Positions 17,794 through 25,878 of a stretch of DNA of 64,000 bases are shown here, piece by piece. Where the stretch lies: contig UQOX01000013.1 of NCBI GenBank assembly GCA_900542765.1, positions 1 to 64,000 on the forward strand. Direction: 5' to 3'. Made by a program: the position numbers and the translations under genes. This stretch comes from an uncultured Porphyromonadaceae bacterium. GTDB taxonomy: Bacteria; Bacteroidota; Bacteroidia; Bacteroidales; UBA11471. The stretch's first letter is position 1; every line of letters begins with the position of its first letter. The notes beneath the pieces were generated by a model. The model was not told where the DNA came from. It saw only the letters and a program-made list of their open reading frames with translations, and did not search any database.

Positions 17794-17824
17794 ATTGAGT
17801 TATCGGTAAAATAGGTTATTTTTG
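17794..17824 (+). promoter_or_regulatory. Candidate promoter of aroK
   Basis: ATTG (17794-17797, three of four), a 19-bp spacer and TATTTTTG (17817-17824), 40 nt before the aroK ATG. It lies back to back with the RNase H promoter. Confidence 0.55.
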
Positions 17825-17864
17825 CAGTTGTCAAGCAAGAGACCCAGCAGACACAAAACACCCA

Positions 17865-18404
17865 ATGAAACGCATCTTCCTCATCGGATTCATGGGCTCG
17901 GGAAAAACGACTCTCGGCAAAGCCCTGTCCCGCCAGTTAGGCATCGACTTCATCGACCTCGACCTTTACATCGAAGCCCGATACCACAAAACCATACGGG
18001 AAATCTTTGCCGAAAGTGGAGAAGAACGGTTCAGGCAAATCGAGAAATCACTCCTGCACGAAGTCGCCGACTTCGAAAACGTCATTATTGCAGCCGGCGG
18101 AGGGACCCCCTGCTTCTTCGACAACATCGACTACATGAACGCGCACGGGACCTGCATCTACTTGAAGGCCACGACCGACGAGCTATGCCACCGGCTGGCC
18201 AACGGCCGCGACACCCGCCCCCTCTTGCAGGGAAAAAACGATGAGGAGCTGCGGCAATACATCGAGCACACCCTGTCGCAACGCGACCCCTTCTACTCCC
18301 GCGCCGCCCTCCATTTCGACACCGGGACACTCAATACCCGGCGCGAAATCGACAACACGGTAGAACGGTTACTGCAACACCTCCGCGACAAACAGATGGC
18401 TTGA
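17865..18404 (+). CDS. aroK: Shikimate kinase
   Basis: A 179-residue shikimate kinase, phosphorylating shikimate at O3 with ATP. The Walker A motif GFMGSGKT spans residues 8-15. The shikimate-binding DLD (D31, D33), GEERFRQIE (binding Arg) and AAGGGTPC glycine loop follow, and the lid holds GRDTRPLL. The length is usual for monofunctional enzymes. It is divergent from the RNase H gene and separated from aroQ by 5 kb. Confidence 0.95.
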   Translation: MKRIFLIGFMGSGKTTLGKALSRQLGIDFIDLDLYIEARYHKTIREIFAESGEERFRQIEKSLLHEVADFENVIIAAGGGTPCFFDNIDYMNAHGTCIYLKATTDELCHRLANGRDTRPLLQGKNDEELRQYIEHTLSQRDPFYSRAALHFDTGTLNTRREIDNTVERLLQHLRDKQMA

Positions 18405-18591
18405 CAACGGCAAGAGAGAGAAAAAGAACGATTTTCCACAAATCAGTTGTTCGAATTACATTTTTTTATTTCCTTTGCGGTTTCAAAAGAAATCTGTTTG
18501 CAAAACGATAGTTTTTGCTACGCAATGAAAGAATAAAAACGGTTAAAAAACGACATAAGATAAAGTACGAATCAACATAAAACAAGGCATT

Positions 18592-20439
18592 ATGTCAGAA
18601 CAAACACATGTGAAAGAATTAGAAAATGTAGTCGTTCGTTTCTCGGGCGACTCGGGCGACGGCATGCAACTGGCCGGCAACCTCTTTTCTAACATTTCGG
18701 CCGCCATCGGAGACGAAATATCGACCTTCCCCGATTATCCCGCCGAGATACGCGCCCCGCAAGGAACACTGGGCGGAGTATCAGGATTCCAAGTACACAT
18801 AGGCAAAGGCGTTTACACCCCCGGCGACAAAGCCGATGTGCTGGTAGCCATGAACCCTGCGGCGCTGAAAACCAACATCAAATATGTAAAACCCAACGGT
18901 GTCATACTCTTCGACACCGACTCATTCGAGAAAAGCGACCTCGAAAAAGCCGCTTTCAAGACCGACGACCCCTTTACCGAACTCGGCATCACCCAGCAAC
19001 TCGTGCCCGTGGCCATCACCTCCATGGTGAAAGACTCCCTCGCCGACTCAGGGCTCGACAACAAAGCCATACTGCGTTGCAAGAACATGTTCGCCCTCGG
19101 CCTCATCTGCTGGCTCTTTGAACGCCCGCTCGAACAGGCCGAACACCTGCTGCAAAACAAATTCGCCAAAAAGCCGTCGATTCTCGAAGCCAACATCAAG
19201 GTCATGACCGACGGATACCACTACGGCGGAAACATTCACGCCTCGGTCACCACCTATCACATCGAAACCAGCGATGCCAGAAAAGGTATCTATACCGACA
19301 TCAACGGCAACCGCGCCACGGCACTGGGGCTCATCGCCGCCTCCGAAAAATCGGGACGCCCCCTCTTCCTGGGCAGCTACCCCATCACCCCGGCCAGCGA
19401 CATTCTGCACGAATTGGCCAAACGCAAGGACCTCGGCGTGAAAGTGGTACAGGCCGAAGACGAAATCGCCGGCGTATGCACCGCCATCGGCGCCAGCTTC
19501 GCCGGCGACCTGGCCGCCACCTCGACCTCGGGACCCGGTCTCGCCTTGAAGAGCGAAGCCATAGGTCTCGCCGTCATGGCCGAATTGCCGCTCGTCATCA
19601 TCGACGTGCAACGCGGCGGACCCTCGACCGGCCTGCCCACCAAGTCGGAACAGACCGACCTGCTGCAAGCCCTCTACGGCCGCAACGGCGAGTCGCCCGT
19701 TGTCGTGCTGGCCGCCTCGACCCCGACCAACTGCTTCGACATGGCCTTCCAAGCCGCCAAAATCGCGCTCGAACACATGACCCCCGTCATCTTGCTCACC
19801 GACGCCTTCATCGCCAACGGCTCCTCGGCCTGGCGCATTCCCGAAATGAGCGAATACCCCGACATCAAGCCCAACTATGTAAAACCCGAAATGCTCGCCG
19901 AGGACTGGAAACCCTACAAACGCGACCCCGAGACACACGTCCGTTACTGGGCCATACCGGGCACCGAAGGCTTCATGCACCGGCTGGGCGGTCTCGAAAA
20001 AGACAATGTGACCAGTGCCATATCGACCGACCCCGCCAACCACCAACGCATGACCGACCTGCGTCAGGCCAAAATCGACTACATCGCCAACTGCATTCCC
20101 GCCCTCGAAGTCAAGGGGAACCCCGATGCCGACCTGCTCGTCGTAGGCTGGGGCGGCACCTACGGACACCTCTTCTCGGCCGTCGATGAGCTGAACCACG
20201 AAGGCAAGAAAGTGGCACTCGCACACTTCAACTACATCAACCCCCTGCCCGCCAACACCGCCGAGGTACTGAAACGCTACAAGAAAGTGGTCGTATGCGA
20301 ACAGAACAACGGACAGTTCGCCACCCAGCTCTGCGGCAAAATCCCGGGGCTCGTCGTCAACCGCTTCAACCGCGTACAAGGCCAGCCTTTCATGGTAAGC
20401 GAGCTGAAAGAACATTTCATTAAACTTATGGAGGAATAA
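18592..20439 (+). CDS. korA: 2-oxoacid:ferredoxin oxidoreductase, fused gamma-alpha subunit (KorA)
   Basis: A 615-residue subunit in which the gamma domain (about 1-195; VVRFSGDSGDGMQLAGNLFS) precedes the alpha pyrimidine-binding domain (about 205-615; FLGSYPITPASDILHEL, then VQAEDEIAGVCTAIGASFAG, ATSTSGPGLALKSE). With KorB it oxidatively decarboxylates a 2-oxoacid, most likely 2-oxoglutarate, to an acyl-CoA and reduces ferredoxin. The partner korB starts 2 nt after the stop codon. The preceding 187 bp are AT-rich and hold TTTG motifs, but no promoter of the right spacing. Confidence 0.93.
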   Translation: MSEQTHVKELENVVVRFSGDSGDGMQLAGNLFSNISAAIGDEISTFPDYPAEIRAPQGTLGGVSGFQVHIGKGVYTPGDKADVLVAMNPAALKTNIKYVKPNGVILFDTDSFEKSDLEKAAFKTDDPFTELGITQQLVPVAITSMVKDSLADSGLDNKAILRCKNMFALGLICWLFERPLEQAEHLLQNKFAKKPSILEANIKVMTDGYHYGGNIHASVTTYHIETSDARKGIYTDINGNRATALGLIAASEKSGRPLFLGSYPITPASDILHELAKRKDLGVKVVQAEDEIAGVCTAIGASFAGDLAATSTSGPGLALKSEAIGLAVMAELPLVIIDVQRGGPSTGLPTKSEQTDLLQALYGRNGESPVVVLAASTPTNCFDMAFQAAKIALEHMTPVILLTDAFIANGSSAWRIPEMSEYPDIKPNYVKPEMLAEDWKPYKRDPETHVRYWAIPGTEGFMHRLGGLEKDNVTSAISTDPANHQRMTDLRQAKIDYIANCIPALEVKGNPDADLLVVGWGGTYGHLFSAVDELNHEGKKVALAHFNYINPLPANTAEVLKRYKKVVVCEQNNGQFATQLCGKIPGLVVNRFNRVQGQPFMVSELKEHFIKLMEE

Positions 20440-20441
20440 CC

Positions 20442-21455
20442 ATGGACAACAAAGTATATACCGCAAAAGATTACAAAAGCGACCAATATGTGCGTTGGTG
20501 CCCCGGTTGTGGCGACCACGCCATCGTAAACACCCTGCAAAAAGCCATGGCCGAGCTGGGCGTTCCCCCGCATGAAATCGCCGTCATTTCGGGTATCGGC
20601 TGCTCCTCGCGCCTGCCCTATTACATGAACACCTACGGCTTCCACACCATTCACGGTCGTGCCGCCGCCATCGCCACCGGCGTGAAAACCGCCAATCCCG
20701 CCCTCACCGTATGGCAGGTCAGCGGCGACGGCGACTGCCTCGCCATCGGCGGAAACCACTTCATACACATTCTGCGCCGCAACGTCGATGTCAACATCTT
20801 GCTGCTCAACAACAAAATCTACGGCCTCACCAAGGGACAATACTCCCCCACGAGCGACCGCGGAGCCATAACGAAATCATCGCCCTACGGCACCGTCGAA
20901 GACCCCTTCATTCCCGCCGAGCTCACCTTCGGCGCCCGCGGACACTTCTTCGCCCGCGCCATCGACGTCGACCTCGAAGTCTCGAAAGAGTGCATGATAG
21001 CCGCCGGCCGCCACAAAGGAGCCGCCGTGGTCGAGATACTCCAAAACTGTGTCATCTTCAACGACAAGATACACAGCTATGTGGCCGACCGCGAGTTCCG
21101 CGCCGACCGCACCATACACCTGCGCCAGGGCGAAAAGATGCTCTTCGGCAAGAACATGGACAAAGGGCTCGTTCTCGACGGCTATAAACTCAAAGCCGTC
21201 ACCGTAGGCGAAAACGGCGTCACCCTCGACGACATTCTCACCCACGACGCCACCTCGGCCAACGACATCATGCACCAGATGCTTGCCATGATGGACGGCC
21301 ACGAACTTCCCCTGGCTGTCGGCGTGATACGCGACGTCGAAGCTCCGACCTACGAAAAGGAGGTCGAGGCCCAAGTCAATGCCGTGCGCGCCAAGAATCC
21401 CGACAAGACCCTGCGCGACCTGCTGCTCGAAGGCGATACCTGGGAGGTAAAATAA
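20442..21455 (+). CDS. korB: 2-oxoacid:ferredoxin oxidoreductase beta subunit (KorB)
   Basis: A 337-residue beta subunit binding thiamine diphosphate and a [4Fe-4S] cluster. Cluster ligands are C20 and C23 (WCPGCGDH), C54 (GIGCSSR) and probably C203 (LQNCVIFND). The thiamine motif starts at GDGD (95-98) and ends at NNKIYGLT (about 123-130). The sequence YSPTSDRG is typical of the 2-oxoglutarate branch. It forms a two-gene operon with korA, and a strong terminator follows. Confidence 0.94.
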   Translation: MDNKVYTAKDYKSDQYVRWCPGCGDHAIVNTLQKAMAELGVPPHEIAVISGIGCSSRLPYYMNTYGFHTIHGRAAAIATGVKTANPALTVWQVSGDGDCLAIGGNHFIHILRRNVDVNILLLNNKIYGLTKGQYSPTSDRGAITKSSPYGTVEDPFIPAELTFGARGHFFARAIDVDLEVSKECMIAAGRHKGAAVVEILQNCVIFNDKIHSYVADREFRADRTIHLRQGEKMLFGKNMDKGLVLDGYKLKAVTVGENGVTLDDILTHDATSANDIMHQMLAMMDGHELPLAVGVIRDVEAPTYEKEVEAQVNAVRAKNPDKTLRDLLLEGDTWEVK

Positions 21456-21475
21456 TCGTTCCCCCTATACATGGC

Positions 21476-21513
21476 GAAGGGCTGCCGAGACATTCGGCAG
21501 CCCTTCCTTTTTT
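21476..21513 (+). terminator. Terminator of korAB
   Basis: A perfect 13-bp stem (21476-21488 with 21494-21506) with a 5-nt loop, followed by a T tract, 20 nt beyond the korB stop codon. Confidence 0.9.
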
Positions 21514-21566
21514 ACCCGTGAAAGAGAACGGCCGACGCTCCCCGGCAAGACACCCGGAGAGAAACG

Positions 21567-22790
21567 TCATTCATATATCAGCGTGGAAAGTGCCGATTCA
21601 TCGAAAATTTCGTTTGCCACCTCACGCAGTTCCTCCGCCGAAACGGCCTCGATGCGGGCAAAGGTTTCTTCGAGAGAATCGTACTTGCCATAGTAGAGGA
21701 ACGCCTTGCCCATGCCCAGCGCCATATTCTCGCTGTTCTCGGTACCCACCGCAATCTGCCCCATGAACTGACGTTTCGCCATGGCCAGTTGCAAGCCGGT
21801 AAGAGGGTGCTCTCGCAGCCGCTGCAACTCCCGCGACAGAAGCGAGAGACAACGGTCGACCTTCGACGGGTCGGTACCGAAATAGACGGCAAAAACCCCC
21901 GTATCGGTATATGTGGTCACCGACGACTCCACCGTATAGACACAACCCGTCTTTTCGCGCAACGCGATATTGAGGCGGCTGTTCATGCCGGGGCCGCCCA
22001 AGAGGTTGTTGAGAAGGAAAAGCGCCGTGCGACGGGGGTCATACATGTCATAAGCCCGGTTACCGACCAAGACATGCGCCTGATGCGTATCGAGCGGCAC
22101 GCGCCTCACAAAAGGCTCATAACGGCCGGGAAGAGCGCGCCGCGACAAAGGAGCACCGGCACCGGCCTCCCCCATGTGGCGCGCAAGCGTGGCCACCACA
22201 CGGGAGAGAGGAAGCTCCCCGCGATAGAAAAAGACCATGTTCGACGGGCGGTAATAGCGCGACAAAAAAGAGAGCCCGTGAGAAGGCCCGAACGAGAGCA
22301 GCGTGTCGCGGTCGCCCAAGATGTTGTGTCCCAAGGGGTGATGGCCGAACAGATAATTCTCGAACTCATCATAAATCAACTCCGAAGGGGTATCGCGATA
22401 AGAGTTGATTTCGTCGAGAATCACCTCCACCTCTTTCTCAACTTCCGACTCGGGAAAACGCGAGTGGAGTATGAGGTCGCTCATCAACTCGACGGCGCGG
22501 GCAAGATGCTCCGACAAGAACACCGAATAGAGGACCGTCTCCTCCTTGGTCGTATAAGCGTTCAGCTCACCGCCCACCGTCTCCATGCGATTGAGAATGT
22601 GCCACGATTTGCGCCGCCCGGTCCCCTTGAAAAGCAGATGCTCCACGAAGTGGGCCAATCCGTCCTCGCCTTTGCCCTCGTCGCGCGAACCGGCATGTAC
22701 CGTGAAACCGGCATAAGAGACCTTCGAAGGGACAAACTGGTAAATCATCTGCAACCCGTTGGGCAACATATATGTCGAATAATCGGCCAT
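21567..22790 (-). CDS. M16 family zinc metalloprotease
   Basis: A 407-residue peptidase of the M16 (pitrilysin/processing peptidase) family. The inverted zinc motif HFVEH gives H47, E50 and H51, and the distal ligand is E127 in EVILDEINSYRDTP, the expected 76 residues later. The second, inactive half is complete (LLNNLLGGPGMNSRLNIALREKTGCVYTV). Two-lobed single-chain enzymes of this size are usual. No signal peptide is seen, so it is probably cytosolic. The ATG at 22790 is used, as the -7 box lies just upstream and the family begins near YMLPNGLQ; upstream codons are poor in conservation. Confidence 0.9.
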   Translation of the reverse strand: MADYSTYMLPNGLQMIYQFVPSKVSYAGFTVHAGSRDEGKGEDGLAHFVEHLLFKGTGRRKSWHILNRMETVGGELNAYTTKEETVLYSVFLSEHLARAVELMSDLILHSRFPESEVEKEVEVILDEINSYRDTPSELIYDEFENYLFGHHPLGHNILGDRDTLLSFGPSHGLSFLSRYYRPSNMVFFYRGELPLSRVVATLARHMGEAGAGAPLSRRALPGRYEPFVRRVPLDTHQAHVLVGNRAYDMYDPRRTALFLLNNLLGGPGMNSRLNIALREKTGCVYTVESSVTTYTDTGVFAVYFGTDPSKVDRCLSLLSRELQRLREHPLTGLQLAMAKRQFMGQIAVGTENSENMALGMGKAFLYYGKYDSLEETFARIEAVSAEELREVANEIFDESALSTLIYE

Positions 22791-22809
22791 AACAAGAATT
22801 TTTACGCGA

Positions 22810-22817
22810 CAAAAATA
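22810..22817 (-). promoter_or_regulatory. Candidate -7 box of the M16 protease gene
   Basis: TATTTTTG on the minus strand, 19 nt before the chosen ATG at 22790; it supports that start over the in-frame one at 22859. Confidence 0.5.
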
Positions 22818-22944
22818 CGACAATAAAACGACGGGGAGAAAAGAAAAGCGCAACGGCACTCAGAAAATCGGGAAAAAGGGAAAAAGATTCCCCAAAAAAT
22901 ATGTACCTTCGTGAAAATGTTTCACGCAAAGCCCGCCCGAAAAC

Positions 22945-23565
22945 ATGACCTCGCAAGAACGCATGCAGAAAATCCTGCAACAAGAAGCAACCGCCATTCT
23001 CAATATCCCCCTCGGTGACCCGTACGAGAAGGCCATCGCCCTCATCATCGAACAGGTGCACCGCAAAAAAGGCAAACTCGTGACCAGCGGCATGGGCAAA
23101 GCCGGGCAAATCGCCATGAACATTGCCACGACTTTCTGCTCCACGGGAACCCCCGCCGTGTTTCTCCACCCCAGCGAAGCCCAGCACGGCGACCTCGGCA
23201 TCTTGCAGGAAAACGATGTGATGCTGGTCATCTCCAACTCGGGGAAAACCCGGGAGATTCTCGAACTACTCACGCTCGCAAAACGTTTAAGACCCGAGTT
23301 GCAATTCATCGTCATCACCGGGAACGACCGCAGCGAGTTGGCACAAAAAGCCGATGTATGCCTCTTCACCGGAGCACCGGCCGAAGTATGCCCCCTCGGT
23401 CTCACCCCCACCACCTCGACGACGATGATGACCGTCATCGGCGACATACTCGTGGTGAGCATCATGCAGGAAACCGGGTTCGACGCCACCCAATACGCCC
23501 TGCGCCACCACGGCGGCTACCTGGGACAACGCTCCCGCGAACAATCGGAACAATCGACCAAATAA
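22945..23565 (+). CDS. SIS-domain sugar isomerase, KpsF/GutQ-like without CBS domains
   Basis: A 206-residue SIS protein resembling D-arabinose 5-phosphate isomerase (KdsD/KpsF/GutQ), which makes the precursor of Kdo. Diagnostic blocks are LVTSGMGKAGQIAMNIATTFCSTGTPAVFLHPSEAQHGDLG, ISNSGKTREILEL and PLGLTPTTSTT. Full-length KdsD is about 320 residues with two CBS domains after the SIS domain; here the chain ends after the SIS part. CBS-less forms exist and can be active. A degenerate -7 box (TACCTTCG, 22904-22911) precedes it. The PfkB kinase gene follows 19 nt downstream, suggesting a joint role in sugar-phosphate metabolism. Confidence 0.85.
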   Translation: MTSQERMQKILQQEATAILNIPLGDPYEKAIALIIEQVHRKKGKLVTSGMGKAGQIAMNIATTFCSTGTPAVFLHPSEAQHGDLGILQENDVMLVISNSGKTREILELLTLAKRLRPELQFIVITGNDRSELAQKADVCLFTGAPAEVCPLGLTPTTSTTMMTVIGDILVVSIMQETGFDATQYALRHHGGYLGQRSREQSEQSTK

Positions 23566-23584
23566 CCCCCAACACGCCCGTCTT

Positions 23585-24523
23585 ATGCGCAAAATCATCG
23601 GTATCGGAGAGACCATTCTCGACATCATTTTCAAAAACGGCCGCCCCACACAAGCCGTGCCGGGCGGTTCCACCTTCAACTCCATGGTCTCTCTGGGACG
23701 CTTGGGACTCCCCGTGCGTTTCATCACCGAAATCGGCAACGACACGGTGGGAAACATCATACTCGACTTCATGCGCGCCAACGGCCTGTCGACCGAAAAC
23801 ATCGACCTCTTCGACGACGGATATGCCCAGTCGCCCATCTCCCTGGCTTTTCTCAACGAGAACAACGATGCCCGATATGCCTTCTACCACAACTATCCCC
23901 AGAAACGGCTCGACTTCGTATGGCCCATCGTCGAGGCCGACGACCTGGTGATCTTCGGCTCCTATTTTGCCGTGGACCCTCTGTTGCGTGACAAGATACA
24001 GGAATTCATCTCCTACGCCCACGAGCAGAAAGCCATTATCTACTACGACGTCAACTTCCGCAAGTCACATGCCCATGAAGCCATGCGCATCATGCCGGCC
24101 TTCATCGAAAACCTCGAATATGCCGACATCGTGCGCGGCTCGGCCGAAGACTTCGAGATACTCCTCCATGAGAACGACCCCGAAAAACTCTACCGCCAGC
24201 GCATCGCCTTCGACACTCCCAATTTCATCTTCACCGACGGAGGAAACGGCGTCGACGTTTTCTGCCGGGACGGGCATCGCCATCTCGACACGCCGCCTAT
24301 AAAAACAGTCAGCACCATAGGCGCCGGAGATAATTTTAACGCAGGTATACTTTTCGCCCTGTGGCACAACAACATCACCCGGGAAGAGCTTCCGACACTG
24401 CCCATCGACCGCTGGGAAGAGGTCGCAAAACACGGAATCGCCTTTGCATCAGAAGTTTGCCAATCATTCGACAACTACATTTCCACCTCTTTTGCCGCCC
24501 GTTACAAAGAGACAGACCATTAA
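23585..24523 (+). CDS. PfkB-family carbohydrate kinase
   Basis: A 312-residue ribokinase-fold sugar kinase. The N-terminus (KIIGIGETILDIIFKNGRP, GGSTFNSMVSLGRLG) and the C-terminal catalytic signature STIGAGDNFNAGILFAL, with the Asp of GAGD as base, are clear. Family members phosphorylate fructose, ribose, adenosine or related sugars; the substrate here is not readable. It sits in a two-gene unit behind the KpsF/GutQ-like isomerase. Confidence 0.9.
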   Translation: MRKIIGIGETILDIIFKNGRPTQAVPGGSTFNSMVSLGRLGLPVRFITEIGNDTVGNIILDFMRANGLSTENIDLFDDGYAQSPISLAFLNENNDARYAFYHNYPQKRLDFVWPIVEADDLVIFGSYFAVDPLLRDKIQEFISYAHEQKAIIYYDVNFRKSHAHEAMRIMPAFIENLEYADIVRGSAEDFEILLHENDPEKLYRQRIAFDTPNFIFTDGGNGVDVFCRDGHRHLDTPPIKTVSTIGAGDNFNAGILFALWHNNITREELPTLPIDRWEEVAKHGIAFASEVCQSFDNYISTSFAARYKETDH

Positions 24524-24594
24524 AATCCATTTTTTATCCGGTATTAATAATCATTAAAGGAATTAAAGTTTCAGTTTCCCTCTATATATTTGGT

Positions 24595-24602
24595 TATCTT
24601 TG
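24595..24602 (+). promoter_or_regulatory. Candidate -7 box of the pseudophosphatase lipoprotein gene
   Basis: TATCTTTG, 23 nt before the ATG; a TTTC at 24569-24572 would need a 22-bp spacer, so the -33 box is doubtful. Confidence 0.5.
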
Positions 24603-24625
24603 TCTTAACAGAACCGGATTCCCAC

Positions 24626-25690
24626 ATGGCGAAACTCACATCGAAATGTCTTTTGGCACTCCTGCTCGTTTTGGTATCCTGCACACCAAAACTCACTGAT
24701 ATAGAAGCAATTTGCGAAAACACCAACGATTCGTGCTATATCATCAAGTGGGAAGTATGGCCCGAAAGTCACGGACATGTGAAGATTTATGCATCGACCA
24801 GCCCCAAAACATTCGACCTCAAAAGCGAACCCGTTGCCCGATGCAAGATTTCCGATAAAATCTGCCACATCACCTTTGACAAAGCCGTTGACACACGGTA
24901 TTATTTCCTGCTGCAATTCAACAAGAAAGACCATTACGTCGTTGCCACACGCGCTCCCCACATCGAAAACGTCAACAACCTAAGAGACTTGGGAGGCTAC
25001 GAAAGCAGCCACAAGAAGGCCGTGAAATGGGGCTACCTGTTCCGCTCGGGTTGCATGCAAGACATCGACAGCACCGGCATCAAAAAAATCAACAGCCTCG
25101 GCATCGGCACCCTCATCGATTTCTCCGACCACTCCCGGCATGCAGCACTCGACCCGGAACTGAAAATCGGGCAAATACGGCATCTGCCCATCAACCTCAT
25201 CACGACAAGCCACATCTATGACCGGCTGAAAAACGAGACCCTGCGACGCGGCGACGCCAACATCTTCCTGCAAGACCTCTTCATCGCCCTCATCGACTCG
25301 GGCGCCCCCCTCTATCGGGAAATGTTCGACATACTTCTCGACGAGAACAACTATCCCGTCATACTCAGCGACAAATTCGGGAAAGATTATGTGGGCTTTG
25401 CCAGCGCCCTCGTGCTCGCAGCCCTCGATATACCCGAGGAGACCATCTACCAAGACTTCACCCTGAGCAACCAATACCTCGACCGGCGCGCCATCTCATT
25501 TGACTGCGCCGAGAGCTCGACCGACACCCAAGAAGCGGCCACGGCGCTCATGACCGTACGCAAACGCCAGCTTTTCTGCGCCATACGCCGCATCAAAAAC
25601 CGCTACGAAAGCCTCCAAGGGTACCTCGAAAAAGAGATGGGCCTCACCCCCGAGAAGCGGAAAACACTGCAAGACATACTCCTTTACTGA
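24626..25690 (+). CDS. Lipoprotein with tyrosine-phosphatase fold and lost catalytic residues
   Basis: A 354-residue predicted lipoprotein (lipobox ending at C19). Residues about 30-112 look like a beta-sandwich, possibly fibronectin-III-like. From 117 the chain follows the Y_phosphatase3 family: NNLRDLGGYES (117-127), KWGYLFRSG (134-142), LIDFSDHSRH, and the P-loop region near 248. In active enzymes that loop is HC-x2-GKDR; here it reads S248-D-K-F-G-K-D-Y255-V-G, so the nucleophilic Cys is Asp249 and the phosphate-binding Arg is Tyr255, while GKD and the following helix (GFASALVLAALDI) are kept. It is therefore probably a pseudoenzyme with a binding role (inference). The gene is monocistronic. 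Confidence 0.85.
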   Translation: MAKLTSKCLLALLLVLVSCTPKLTDIEAICENTNDSCYIIKWEVWPESHGHVKIYASTSPKTFDLKSEPVARCKISDKICHITFDKAVDTRYYFLLQFNKKDHYVVATRAPHIENVNNLRDLGGYESSHKKAVKWGYLFRSGCMQDIDSTGIKKINSLGIGTLIDFSDHSRHAALDPELKIGQIRHLPINLITTSHIYDRLKNETLRRGDANIFLQDLFIALIDSGAPLYREMFDILLDENNYPVILSDKFGKDYVGFASALVLAALDIPEETIYQDFTLSNQYLDRRAISFDCAESSTDTQEAATALMTVRKRQLFCAIRRIKNRYESLQGYLEKEMGLTPEKRKTLQDILLY

Positions 25691-25754
25691 ACCTCCCGCC
25701 GCCAAGCCCCGCCGAAATATCAGGGCACATGGCCCAAATACCGAAATTATCCCT

Positions 25755-25762
25755 TACCTTTG
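25755..25762 (+). promoter_or_regulatory. Candidate -7 box of the DEAD-box helicase gene
   Basis: TACCTTTG, giving a leader of about 110 nt before the ATG at 25879. No -33 TTTG is seen. Confidence 0.45.
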
Positions 25763-25878
25763 CCGGCAAATCTTTGCCAACGGCCTGTCTCGCCTCGATT
25801 TCTTGCCGCACCTCCCGCAAAAATCGCCCAGCAGCTACGCGAAGAGAAATCATTCATTGCACTAATTACGCCACACAC

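Noticed and set aside
18405..18591. AT-rich leader before korA considered as a riboswitch or small RNA.
   Set aside because: I found no stable stem or known aptamer pattern; it looks like a promoter region with unclear spacing.
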